A DNA stretch of 64,000 nt, taken from NCBI GenBank assembly GCA_016124935.1, contig WGMS01000001.1:186001-250000 (forward strand), read 5' to 3'. Below the pieces are notes generated by a model that saw nothing but the letters and a program-made list of their open reading frames with translations, was not told where the DNA came from and searched no databases. Shown in pieces: positions 33,314 through 42,010 of the stretch. Each line of letters begins with the position of its first letter. Position 1 is the first letter of the stretch. A program made the translations under genes and the position numbers. This stretch comes from a bacterium (GTDB lineage Bacteria > Cyanobacteriota > Vampirovibrionia > Obscuribacterales > Obscuribacteraceae).

Positions 33314-34200
33314 CTAGGTATTGAAAGAGATGCGCATCAGGGTCCCTTCGCTCTGACCCGGCTCTACGCTTATCTCTCCATGATGGGCATCGATGACCTG
33401 TTTGCACAGATATAAACCGAGACCGGTACCCACAACCTGACCCGTGTTCTTGGGGCTGCGCCAGAATTTATCGAAAACCCTGGGTATCTCCTCCGGGGAG
33501 ATTCCGATTGCCGGAATCCTTGACGAAGACAGTAACCGTATTTGGTGTCTCTTCGCCCCAGACTCGTACCCTGCCGCCCCGGGGCGTGAATTTGATCGCA
33601 TTGTCTATCAAGTTTATAATCACTCTTTTTACAGCGATCTCATCCACCGCCACCACTCCGTGCCCCTCGTTAAGATTTGCTTCCAGACTTACTTTTTTCT
33701 CTTCTGCAAGTGCGGAAAGTTCGTTGACACAATCAAGAGCGGTATCGAATAAGACACCAATAATGCTACCAGTTCCGGACGTCAGCGGTGCGTAAAAAGG
33801 CTGATAGTGACGACGCTGTTCCCGGCTGATAAAGACCTTTCTGACCCCGGCGAAGGACTGTCCGTCCAGAGCTCTTTTAAGCTCTTTTGAGCTCTTTTGA
33901 TCTCCCGCGAAATACCCTCGAAGGGCAGGACATCGGTGGCGATTTTACCCAGCACCTCCTGCCGTTTTTTAGAGAACATTCTCTCCATGGAACGATTCCA
34001 GAGCATAACGCGACCATGAAGGTCCAGGGCGAAGATGCCGTCAAAGCTGTTGGTGAGAACGAAATCGGACATCTTTCTCTGGAGCAGGCCGCTTCTCAGC
34101 GCTCTTGCAAGCGCTGGCGACACTCTTCAGCTTCTCTAGCTGCTCTTGGTTCTTGCCGTATACGAGAACTTTCAATGGGTTTGCGAAACTTTTTGAACTT
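33314..34200 (-). pseudogene. Decayed PAS sensor histidine kinase
   Basis: Read on the minus strand, pieces of one kinase lie in different frames. A helical lead (VLVYGKNQEQLEKLK, from ~34172), then a PAS domain (SDFVLTNSFDGIFALDLHGRVMLWN), its end (FAGVRKVFISREQRRHYQPFYAP), then LFDTALDCVNELSALAEEKKVSLE, the N-box (VINLIDNAIKF-like), and after another shift IGISPEEIPRVFDKFWRS and GTGLGLYLC. Damage I can see: three copies of a 10-bp unit at 33871-33900 where one would keep the frame; one extra base at about 33510; no HisKA/H-box segment between PAS and the catalytic domain (junction ~33755); and a broken N-terminal frame. No long frame survives. Confidence 0.85.
33871..33900. repeat. Triplicated 10-bp unit that breaks the kinase frame
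   Basis: GCTCTTTT(A/G)A occurs three times head-to-tail (33871-33880, 33881-33890, 33891-33900). With a single copy the minus-strand reading joins EIKRA directly to LDGQSFAG in one frame. The two extra copies add 20 bases and shift it. Confidence 0.85.
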
Positions 34201-34374
34201 CCTACAAAAGAGAGGCTCCAGCTATATCTTGCTCATTTTTATTAGAAACTAAGCAATAGATCACCTTACTGATAAGGATTTTAACGCCGAAGCTCCCGGA
34301 GAAGCCTAAAGCCGGTTTGATCAGCTATAATCGCCTTTCTGCAACATATAAGACGCACCGACGCCAAATTCCAG

Positions 34375-34398
34375 TTTAGAGACGAATTTAGAGACGAA
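34375..34398. repeat. Direct repeat TTTAGAGACGAA x2
   Basis: Two adjacent exact 12-bp copies (34375-34386 and 34387-34398), ending ten bases before the secG start. A perfect TATAAT lies at 34326-34331 upstream but has no good -35 partner. The repeat is in the secG leader and could bind a regulator or arise by slippage. Confidence 0.6.
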
Positions 34399-34407
34399 AA
34401 ACGAATC

Positions 34408-34641
34408 ATGAGCCCTCTTTACATCACCCTTCTTGTCATCACAACCCTGCTCGCCATGGGTATCATCCTCATGGTCCTGCTCCATTCACCCAAGGGAGAA
34501 GGTCTTGGCGGTATCGGCGGAGGCGCGACCATGTTCTCCGGTAAAAGAGGGGCTGAAGCGGGACTGGACAAGCTTACCTGGAGCCTTTCGATAGCCTTTC
34601 TTGTCTGTTGCATCCTCCTGGGCTTCGGAATCGTCAGATAG
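34408..34641 (+). CDS. secG: Preprotein translocase subunit SecG
   Basis: 77 residues, two membrane helices (about 5-25 and 55-76) flanking the loop HSPKGEGLGGIGGGATMFSGKRG. This is the hallmark SecG layout (S-P/A-K-G-x-G-L-G-x-I-G, then F). It joins SecY and SecE in the plasma-membrane translocon. First gene of the secG-ubiE-lpxB-msbA operon. Confidence 0.93.
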   Translation: MSPLYITLLVITTLLAMGIILMVLLHSPKGEGLGGIGGGATMFSGKRGAEAGLDKLTWSLSIAFLVCCILLGFGIVR

Positions 34642-34652
34642 CAATCAATATC

Positions 34653-35399
34653 ATGTCCTTTACTCTGCCGACCAACGAAGAGAAGTATCAGTACGTACAC
34701 TCTCAATTCGAGCGTATCGCCCGGGGCTATGACCTCACCAACGACGCCATCAGCTTCGGAATGCACCGACTCTGGAAAGCAAAGGCTGTGGACATCCTGC
34801 TTACGGCAGGTTCTGGTCAAGAATCAAAACAGGAGCCCAGGCAGTTTCTCGATGTCTGCTGCGGAACAGGGGATCTTGCCCTGAGAATTGCCTCACGCCT
34901 GGATAAATCCGATAGAGTCACCGGTCTCGATTTTTCTAATCAGATGCTCGAAGTGGCTCGCGCCAGAGAGACTACTTCCTCTTCCGACGCGTCTTTGACC
35001 TGGATAGAAGGAGACGCCCAGAATCTGCCTTTTGAAGACGACAGCTTCGACGGAGCAATAATTAGCTTCGGTTTGCGCAATCTGACCGATATAAACCTCG
35101 GTCTTGCCGAGATGCGCCGGGTCGTAAAGCCGGGCGGACTGGTTATCAATCTTGATCTTGGTCGCCCCCGCGGAATAATCTTCGCGCCGCTTTTCAGCTT
35201 TTTCTTCAATTCGGTGGTCCCCTTCATAGGATCGATACTGCAGCGTGATAGAAAAGCCTATACCTATCTGCCCCAGTCCATGAACACCTATCCGGAACCG
35301 GAGCAGATCACAGAACGATTCGAACTGGTCGGTCTCAGTGAAGTTCGACACCTGCCGCTTGCCGGGGGAAGCGTAGCGCTCCATTGCGGCAGGGTTTGA
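34653..35399 (+). CDS. ubiE: Demethylmenaquinone/ubiquinone methyltransferase UbiE-MenG
   Basis: 248 residues from the ATG at 34653, 11 bases after the secG stop. The upstream ATG at 34608 would read into secG. SAM-binding motif DVCCGTGDLALRIASRL, VTGLDFSNQMLEVAR, GDAQNLPFEDDSFDGAIISFGLRN and MRRVVKPGG are the UbiE/MenG (and Coq5) signatures. The opening EEKYQYVHSQFERIARGYDLTNDAISFGMHRLWK is the classic N-terminus. It carries out the C-methylation in quinone synthesis. Which quinone is made here cannot be told from this gene alone. Confidence 0.92.
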   Translation: MSFTLPTNEEKYQYVHSQFERIARGYDLTNDAISFGMHRLWKAKAVDILLTAGSGQESKQEPRQFLDVCCGTGDLALRIASRLDKSDRVTGLDFSNQMLEVARARETTSSSDASLTWIEGDAQNLPFEDDSFDGAIISFGLRNLTDINLGLAEMRRVVKPGGLVINLDLGRPRGIIFAPLFSFFFNSVVPFIGSILQRDRKAYTYLPQSMNTYPEPEQITERFELVGLSEVRHLPLAGGSVALHCGRV

Positions 35400-35403
35400 G
35401 GTC

Positions 35404-36621
35404 ATGACCGAAACCAGGGCAGCGTCGAAGTCTGTTATGGTCATAGTCGGCGATGTATCTGCCGACCGTCATGCCTCATACATAATCCGCCACTTCAAAA
35501 ATGCTGAAGAGTCCGTCGATTTCTGGGGAATCGGCGGCGACGCCATGAAGGAAGCCGGTGTCGAGTTGCTGCATCATCTCAAAGATTTCGGAGCAGCGGG
35601 CATCACCGCCTCTATCAAGTACATCCCGACCCTGATTCGCATAGGTAACGAACTGATAGACCAGATCGAAAGCAGAAAGCCGGATCTGGTTCTCCTGGTA
35701 GATTTCGGCGGCTTCAACATGAAGATAGCCAAAAAGGTCCGCAAACTTTATCCCGAAATACCAATCCTCTATTTCATCTCTCCCCAGATCTGGGCGTCGC
35801 GCCCCTGGCGCATCAAGGGTCTGAAGCAAAACACCTCTAAAATGCTTGTAATCTTTCCTTTCGAAGAGGCTATCTACCGCGAAAAGGGAGTGCCGGCAAG
35901 ATTCGTCGGTCATCCCCTGAACGAACAGATCCCGAAAGCGAGCCGGCTAGGCAGCCGCCAGGAATTTCTCGCCAAGATCGGTCTCGGCCAAAGCGAGAAC
36001 AAAGAGACACTGATATCGGTCTTCCCCGGCAGCCGCAAACAAGAGCTCAATGACCACAGTCCGGTACTGCTACAGGCCATGGAAGAGATTCTCGAGAGAC
36101 GACCCAATGTAAGGTTCTTAATCTCAATGGCTTCGGAGAATCTAAAAGAGATCTTCGAAAAGAGCCTCAGTAAGACGGATATGAAAGAGCGCCTGGGTAA
36201 AGAGATTTTCTTGATCAATCCGACAGACAATTATGCCGCCATGCACCATGCCGACTTAGTGTGGGCGAAATCAGGCACAACCACCCTGGAAGTGGCGATG
36301 TTTGCTAAACCTATGCTCATCTTCTACCGAGGCGATTGGTTCAGCTATCTGGCTGTGATGGTGGTTAAAACCATAAAAGACATCGGCTTGCCCAATTTAT
36401 TAGCAGGAAAAAAACTGGTTCCTGAACTATTGCAACTGGATTGTTCCGCCAAACAATTCGTAAGATATAGTCTCGATCTCCTCGATGTACCCGGTCTGAG
36501 AAAAGAGATCTCCCAAGAATTGTCTTCCATCAGAAATCGGCTTGGCAAAGGCAATTACATTACAAATTGTGCAGAGGAAATCCGCAAAATTTTGCAGATA
36601 ACCGGGGACAGTAGTGCATAA
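35404..36621 (+). CDS. lpxB: Lipid-A-disaccharide synthase
   Basis: 405 residues of GT family 19. VIVGDVSADRHASYIIRH, FWGIGGDAMKEAGVELLHHLKDFGAAG, VLLVDFGGFNMKIAKKVRK, YFISPQIWASRPWRI and VGHPLNEQ, VFPGSRKQELND are LpxB motifs. It condenses UDP-2,3-diacylglucosamine with lipid X to the lipid A disaccharide at the inner membrane. It starts four bases after the ubiE stop and precedes the exporter gene. Its presence argues for an LPS-bearing outer membrane. Confidence 0.94.
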   Translation: MTETRAASKSVMVIVGDVSADRHASYIIRHFKNAEESVDFWGIGGDAMKEAGVELLHHLKDFGAAGITASIKYIPTLIRIGNELIDQIESRKPDLVLLVDFGGFNMKIAKKVRKLYPEIPILYFISPQIWASRPWRIKGLKQNTSKMLVIFPFEEAIYREKGVPARFVGHPLNEQIPKASRLGSRQEFLAKIGLGQSENKETLISVFPGSRKQELNDHSPVLLQAMEEILERRPNVRFLISMASENLKEIFEKSLSKTDMKERLGKEIFLINPTDNYAAMHHADLVWAKSGTTTLEVAMFAKPMLIFYRGDWFSYLAVMVVKTIKDIGLPNLLAGKKLVPELLQLDCSAKQFVRYSLDLLDVPGLRKEISQELSSIRNRLGKGNYITNCAEEIRKILQITGDSSA

Positions 36622-36663
36622 TCAGTAGCTCCCGGAAGACTGAGCAGGATACAGGAAGAAATC

Positions 36664-38427
36664 TTGAAAAAAGTCCTATCCCAGAAAGGCGTCCAGCTCT
36701 ATCTCAGACTACTGAGCTATATCAAGCCATACAAAGTCGCCTTTGTCTTCGGGCTTCTGGCCGCTATCCCCTCGGGCTCCATGGAAGCGCTGATGGCATA
36801 TCTGGCCGGTCAGGGTCTGCAGAAAATCATTGTCGAAGGCCATCAAGAGTTGCTCATGTGGGTACCGGTGGCGATTCTTCTTTTAGCGGCACTACAGGGT
36901 CTATTCCGTTTTCTGGAATCTTACCTGATTCGCTTTGTCGGTGCCTCGGCCATACGAGACCTGCGAGACGAGCTATTCGAGCATATAGAAAGACAGCCCC
37001 TGCAATTTCACGGTGAAAATGAATCTGGAGTGCTTATCGGAAGAGCGGTCAATGATATTGCCGTAATAGAGAACGCCATCTCCCAGACTTTCCAGACCAT
37101 GATAAGCAAATTTGTCACCCTGCTGACTCTGGCGGCAGTACTTCTCTATCAGAGTTTCTGGCTCAGCATCATCGCCCTTTTCATATTCTCCTTTATCATA
37201 GTACCGACAATAGTGCTCGGTAAGAAAATTCGCAAATCCTCCAAACAGGGTCAAGAAGCCATCGGAGACTTAGTCGGCGTTCTGGGAGAATCGCTTCAGG
37301 GTGTGAAAATCATCCAGTCTTTCAATCTGGAAAGCTATCAAGCAGATAAATTCAAAAAAACCAATATGGACTTCTTCAATGCCACCATGAAAGCGGTGCG
37401 CAACGAAGCATTGATGTCGCCTATTCTGGGAATTATCGGCGCCATCGGCATCGCCGCCGTTATCTGGGTAGCAGGCGATCAGGTTCTGCACAACAAAATG
37501 ACCATCGGAGCCCTGACGTCTTTTACCATCGCCCTGATGCTTCTCTATTCACCGCTCAAGACCCTCGGTAGAATAACCGGAGTTATCCAGCCCGCTCTAG
37601 CTGCTGCCACCCGCATCTTCGAAGTTCTCGATCTCGCTCCGGCGATGACCAATTCTCCAGGCGCGGTGCAATTGCCCCGGAAGTCACACGATATCAGATT
37701 CTCCCATGTCAATTTCATTTATCCCGGTCATGAAAGCCTGGTCCTCGACGATATCAACCTAGAAGTACCGGCAGGCAAAATGTTTGCCCTGGTAGGGCTA
37801 TCCGGGTCGGGCAAATCTACTATCGCCAATTTAGTGCCCAGATTCTACGACCCCACTGCCGGTGCCATACTCATAGATGACAAACCGATCCCGGACTACG
37901 ACATCCAGTCCCTGCGCTCACAAATAGCCCTTGTCACCCAGGACAATTTCCTCTTCAGCACCACCGTCGAAGAGAACATCAGACTGGGCAATGTCGACGC
38001 CAGCTTCGAACAGGTGGTGGAAGCAGCGAAAGCGGCATACTGTCACGATTTTGTCGAGCAATTGCCGGAAGGATATAAAACGTATATAGGCGAGCGTGGA
38101 ATGCGCCTCTCCGGAGGGCAGCAACAACGGCTTGCCATCGCCCGGGCCATCCTCAAAGATGCACCAATTTTAATCTTGGATGAAGCGACCAGCTCCCTTG
38201 ACAATGAGTCTGAAGCCATGGTGCAAAAGGCTTTGAACAATCTGATGAAAGGAAGAACAGTAATTGTAATAGCTCATCGCTTGTCTACGATCCGACATGC
38301 TGATAGAATCATTGTCCTCGAGAAAGGGCGTATCGTCGAATACGGCAGTCATGATCAATTATTGAGTCAGGACAACGCTTATTCACGACTTCTCAGGGCT
38401 CAATTCGAACGCACTTTGAGCACTTGA
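36664..38427 (+). CDS. msbA: MsbA-type ABC transporter (lipid A export)
   Basis: 587 residues from a TTG at 36664 with AGGAAG in front. Six helices in the ABC-type exporter domain (about 25-310), then the nucleotide-binding domain: Walker A GLSGSGKST (about 380), Q-loop VTQDNFLFSTTVEEN, signature LSGGQQQRLAIARA, Walker B ILILDEATS and switch His in AHRLST. As a half-size exporter it works as a homodimer and flips lipid A-core. Substrate is inferred from its place right after lpxB; related multidrug exporters look alike. Confidence 0.88.
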   Translation: MKKVLSQKGVQLYLRLLSYIKPYKVAFVFGLLAAIPSGSMEALMAYLAGQGLQKIIVEGHQELLMWVPVAILLLAALQGLFRFLESYLIRFVGASAIRDLRDELFEHIERQPLQFHGENESGVLIGRAVNDIAVIENAISQTFQTMISKFVTLLTLAAVLLYQSFWLSIIALFIFSFIIVPTIVLGKKIRKSSKQGQEAIGDLVGVLGESLQGVKIIQSFNLESYQADKFKKTNMDFFNATMKAVRNEALMSPILGIIGAIGIAAVIWVAGDQVLHNKMTIGALTSFTIALMLLYSPLKTLGRITGVIQPALAAATRIFEVLDLAPAMTNSPGAVQLPRKSHDIRFSHVNFIYPGHESLVLDDINLEVPAGKMFALVGLSGSGKSTIANLVPRFYDPTAGAILIDDKPIPDYDIQSLRSQIALVTQDNFLFSTTVEENIRLGNVDASFEQVVEAAKAAYCHDFVEQLPEGYKTYIGERGMRLSGGQQQRLAIARAILKDAPILILDEATSSLDNESEAMVQKALNNLMKGRTVIVIAHRLSTIRHADRIIVLEKGRIVEYGSHDQLLSQDNAYSRLLRAQFERTLST

Positions 38428-38467
38428 TTCAGAAAGATCAGAAAAGAAAGGACAAGGAAGAGAGTTT

Positions 38468-38551
38468 ATGACCACCTATAAACTGACCAACACCTGGCTC
38501 TATCTATTTATATTCGTCCTTCTCATGCTGATTGGCTTCGGCGGCTGGTAG
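38468..38551 (+). CDS. 27-residue single-pass membrane peptide
   Basis: ATG at 38468 with GGAAGAG seven bases upstream, giving 27 residues: a polar start, then one hydrophobic segment (WLYLFIFVLLMLIGFGGW). It follows msbA by 40 bases and precedes a strong terminator, so it is the last gene of the lpxB-msbA transcript. The position and clean ribosome site argue for a real small protein. The function is unknown. Confidence 0.65.
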   Translation: MTTYKLTNTWLYLFIFVLLMLIGFGGW

Positions 38552-38582
38552 CCATTTTTTCGTCTTTATTGCAGATTAAAAG

Positions 38583-38621
38583 GAACCGGGCGCCCTCATG
38601 TATCAGGGTCCCGGTTCTTTT
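38583..38621 (+). terminator. Rho-independent terminator
   Basis: GAACCGGG (38583-38590) pairs with CCCGGTTC (38610-38617). An inner CCCT/AGGG stem sits inside, and the tail is TTTTGTTATT. It ends the secG-to-msbA operon. Confidence 0.9.
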
Positions 38622-38655
38622 GTTATTCCTGAACTGAGGTCCGGAATCCGGAGAT

Positions 38656-40215
38656 CTAGACAGGCAGGACGCCCTGTTTTTTCTTGGGCATAGCGATCTT
38701 CTTGGTCGAATAGACCTCGAAACGATTGATCAGCTCCTCTCTCAATTTATTAGGTGTGATCATGCCATCGACAATCATCTCGGAGTTGAGTTTGTAGATA
38801 TCAACGTCTTTACGATACTCGTCCCGCAGCTTTTCTACATAAGCCTGTCTCTCTTCCGGCGGCTTCTCGGCAATCTTATTGGCATAGACTGCGTTGATGG
38901 CGGCTTCCGGTCCCATGACCGCAATCTGGGCGGTAGGCAGAGCCAGACAGATATCCGGGCCAAAAGCCGGACCGCACATAGCATAGAGACCGGCTCCGTA
39001 AGCCTTCCTCACTATAACCGAAATCTTGGGTACATCGGCTGATGATACCGCAGAGATCATCTTGGCTCCGGCTCTTATTATGCCGGCTCTCTCCACCGCC
39101 GAGCCGATCATAAAACCGGGCACATCGGCGAGGAAAAGAAGGGGAATATTGAAAGCATTGCAAAGCCAGATGAATTTAGCGGTTTTGTCGGCAGAGTCGA
39201 CGAAAAGCACACCGCCTTTGACCCTCGATTGATTGGCTATAACCCCTATCGTTCTACCTTCGAGGCGGACGAAGCCGGTGATTATCTCGGGAGCGAAGAG
39301 TTTCTTTATCTCGAAGAAACTATCGGCATCGATAAGCCGCTCCACCACCTGATACATATCAAAGGGCAGATTCTCTTGCTGAGGAATTATCTCATCGAGA
39401 CTCTTCTCGAACTGCTTGGGTGCAATTGCCGCCCTGGCAGGCACTTTTTCGCTGCAGTTCTGAGGCATATAGCTCAGATACTCTCTGCACTTTTGAATAG
39501 CTTCCTCTTCCGAGCCGACGAGAATATCGCCGCAACCACTGGTGGTGCAGTGCATTCTGGCACCACCCATCTCTTCGAGAGTGGCTTTCTCACCAATCAC
39601 CATCTCGGCCATCCGAGGCGAGCCCAGATACATCGAGGCGTTCTTCTCGTTCATGATGACGATATCGCAAAAAGCGGGAATATATGCGCCACCGGCAGCG
39701 GAAGGTCCGAAGAGAAGACAAATTTGAGGAACGAAGCCGCTCAATTTGACCTGGTTATAGAAGACTTTGCCGGCTCCACGGCGGCCAGGAAACATCTCGA
39801 TTTGATCGGTGATTCTGGCACCGGCAGAGTCGACCAGATAAATCAGGGGGACTCTCAGGCTCTCGGCGGTTTCCTGGATGCGGATTATCTTCTCGACTGT
39901 TCTCCAGCCCCAGGAGCCGGCTTTCACGGTAGAGTCATTGGCCATGAAACAGACGGTCCTGCCGTCGATTTTACCGATGCCCGTGACCACGCCATCGGCG
40001 GGCAGTCCATCGGCTTCGCAGTTTGCCATGGTCGCATCTTCGATCTCGAAACCGGGGTCGAAAAGGAGCTTCAATCTGTCGCGAACGAAGAGCTTATTGT
40101 CTTCTTTCAGCTTTTCATGGTACTTGGGAGCACCACCTTCTCTGATATGTTCCAGTTTCGCTTCTAGCTTCTGGCTTTTTTCGGATAACTTGCTTTCCAT
40201 CAGTTTGACTACCAT
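38656..40215 (-). CDS. Acyl-CoA carboxylase, carboxyltransferase (beta) subunit
   Basis: 519 residues, the normal length of PccB/AccD5-type carboxyltransferases. GGAPKYHEKLKEDNKLFVRDRL, GWRTVEKIIRIQE, YLVDSAGARITDQ and LLFGPSAAGGAYIPA with MYLGSPRM form the first crotonase-like half. The second half has GVIANQSRVKGGVLFVDSADKTAKFI, FLADVPGFMIGSAVERAG and KAYGAGLYAMCGPAFGPD. It transfers the carboxyl group from biotin to propionyl-, methylcrotonyl- or acetyl-CoA. The biotin carboxylase partner is not in this window. The start could be the ATG at 40200, which has AGGATGG upstream. The plus-strand frame of about 310 codons across it is a shadow. Confidence 0.92.
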   Translation of the reverse strand: MVVKLMESKLSEKSQKLEAKLEHIREGGAPKYHEKLKEDNKLFVRDRLKLLFDPGFEIEDATMANCEADGLPADGVVTGIGKIDGRTVCFMANDSTVKAGSWGWRTVEKIIRIQETAESLRVPLIYLVDSAGARITDQIEMFPGRRGAGKVFYNQVKLSGFVPQICLLFGPSAAGGAYIPAFCDIVIMNEKNASMYLGSPRMAEMVIGEKATLEEMGGARMHCTTSGCGDILVGSEEEAIQKCREYLSYMPQNCSEKVPARAAIAPKQFEKSLDEIIPQQENLPFDMYQVVERLIDADSFFEIKKLFAPEIITGFVRLEGRTIGVIANQSRVKGGVLFVDSADKTAKFIWLCNAFNIPLLFLADVPGFMIGSAVERAGIIRAGAKMISAVSSADVPKISVIVRKAYGAGLYAMCGPAFGPDICLALPTAQIAVMGPEAAINAVYANKIAEKPPEERQAYVEKLRDEYRKDVDIYKLNSEMIVDGMITPNKLREELINRFEVYSTKKIAMPKKKQGVLPV

Positions 40216-40438
40216 CCTAATTCACCCATTCTGTGAGATCTGTCCGCCTGCCATCGCAGGACCCTGGTATGAAGCTTCGATTTTACTTCTCAATAGCGAG
40301 ATTCCTCGAAATCTACCGATTGATTTCAAAAATGGGCAGCTAAAATTTAATCGATATAATATATCCCTGACAGAACAAACAGTTTGTCGGCTTAGCCCTG
40401 GCTGTCAAGCGCAAAAGAGCATTTAAAAGGAAAAGTCT

Positions 40439-42010
40439 TTGCAAAAAAGATCGTCCAGAAGAGAATTTTTAACGCGCATCTCCCAGCTGGCCCTGGGCGT
40501 GACCGCCGGGTATCATCTTCTCACCGAGCCTACCTCGGCCAGATCCCGCTACAAACTGGCGGACTGGACCGGGGACGATTTTAAGATGGGACACCGGCTG
40601 CGTGATCTGAAACTGCCGAAAGCGCCTCAGTTTGCCGATAAAACCGTCGATGTCGTCATCCTCGGCGGCGGTCTTGCCGGGCTGTCTACGGCACATTTTC
40701 TGAAAGATCGGGATTTTCTCTTATTAGAACAATACGAAGAATTCGGCGGTCAATCCCGGGGCAGTTCTCATAAAGGCATCGGCTATTCCTATGGAGCAGC
40801 CTATTACAACGATCAAGAAGGCAATCTCGCCGCCCTGGTTTCGGATCTAGGTCTCACCCCGACAAAGCTGGATGGCGACAAGAACGCCTGGTACTACCAG
40901 GAAAGTTTTATTAAAAGTAACAAGAACAAAGACCACATCATATTCAAAGAGCTTGCCCGCTTGAAAGAATCGGTGGATAAGTTCAACCGCGATCTGAAGT
41001 GCACGGTCTTGGATTCTTACAAAGAGAGCACCGAACTACAAAGATTGGATTCGGTCAAGATGAAGACCCTGCTCACAGGATACGATCCGGAATTCGTAAG
41101 ACTTCTGGATAGCTATATGAAATCGTCTTTCTGTGGAAGCACCGCCAGGATATCGGCACTGGCCGGGCTATATCTTGCTGACGATCTTTTCAGTCCTTCT
41201 TATGTCCTGCCCGGCGGGAACCAGGCGATTACAAAAGCGCTCGCCGACAAGCTGGAGATAAGAGCGAAGGATTCTCTCAGTCGCGGCTGTTTCATCTGGT
41301 CGGTAGAGTTGAAAGAGAATGGTGCGAGCGTCGTCTATCAAGATAGTAAACGAAGAATGCGACGGGTAGACGCCAATCACGTGGTGGTTGCTTTGCCCCA
41401 CATGATATCGGCCAGAGTAATGAGCAATCTCGACGATCGCACCAAATCGGCCCTCTTCCGTTTTCGCTACGGGTCTTATCTGGTGGCGAATCTGCTCCTG
41501 AATAGAAGAGTCTTCGAAGAAGCTTACGATAGCTGGTTTACCCAGCCTTTCGATTTCTCCGATATCACCCTGGCCGATACGCCTTATTTGGCCTCGGGCA
41601 ATTACACAAAGGACGGCGCCTCGGTGCTTACTGTCTATCAGCCCTATCAACCGGGCAGCATAGGAAGAACTCTGCTTTACAAAGGCGATCGCAAAGCCAT
41701 GGCAAAATCCGTTGTGGAACAGGTATCGAAAGTGGTGCCGAATCTAAACGGTGCCCTGGAAGAAGTGGTGCTTTCCCGCTGGGGTCATGCATTGCCTGTG
41801 CCAACGCTGGAGTTCTATAAAAGGCTGGCCTTGCTGCGATCTTTAGAAGGAGACAATTTCACTTTCGCCCACTCCAGCTCGCAGTGTATGTCCTGTGCCG
41901 AAGCGGCGGTGGACGCGGCCACAAGAGCGGCAGAAAAATTGAACCAAAAGAGAAAAGAGGCAACGAAGATCTACTTTCACGGCAAGTATGCTCCGGGGTC
42001 AGCTCTATGA
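40439..42010 (+). CDS. Tat-exported FAD-dependent amine oxidase-like protein
   Basis: 523 residues from a TTG at 40439 with AAGGAAAAG in front. The start has a twin-arginine signal (SSRREFLTRISQLALGVTAG), so it should be folded before export. FAD-binding VDVVILGGGLAGLSTAHFL with the partner EQYEEFGGQS is at about 69-107. The C-terminal part has a typical FAD/phytoene-desaturase-like end (CMSCAEAAVDAATRAAEKL). The substrate is unknown. Its last codons overlap the next gene by four bases (ATGA), so the two are coupled. Confidence 0.85.
   Translation: MQKRSSRREFLTRISQLALGVTAGYHLLTEPTSARSRYKLADWTGDDFKMGHRLRDLKLPKAPQFADKTVDVVILGGGLAGLSTAHFLKDRDFLLLEQYEEFGGQSRGSSHKGIGYSYGAAYYNDQEGNLAALVSDLGLTPTKLDGDKNAWYYQESFIKSNKNKDHIIFKELARLKESVDKFNRDLKCTVLDSYKESTELQRLDSVKMKTLLTGYDPEFVRLLDSYMKSSFCGSTARISALAGLYLADDLFSPSYVLPGGNQAITKALADKLEIRAKDSLSRGCFIWSVELKENGASVVYQDSKRRMRRVDANHVVVALPHMISARVMSNLDDRTKSALFRFRYGSYLVANLLLNRRVFEEAYDSWFTQPFDFSDITLADTPYLASGNYTKDGASVLTVYQPYQPGSIGRTLLYKGDRKAMAKSVVEQVSKVVPNLNGALEEVVLSRWGHALPVPTLEFYKRLALLRSLEGDNFTFAHSSSQCMSCAEAAVDAATRAAEKLNQKRKEATKIYFHGKYAPGSAL

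Noticed and set aside
39229..40167. A 312-codon plus-strand open frame
   Set aside because: It is antisense to the well-supported carboxyltransferase gene, has no family match and no good ribosome site; it is a frame shadow.
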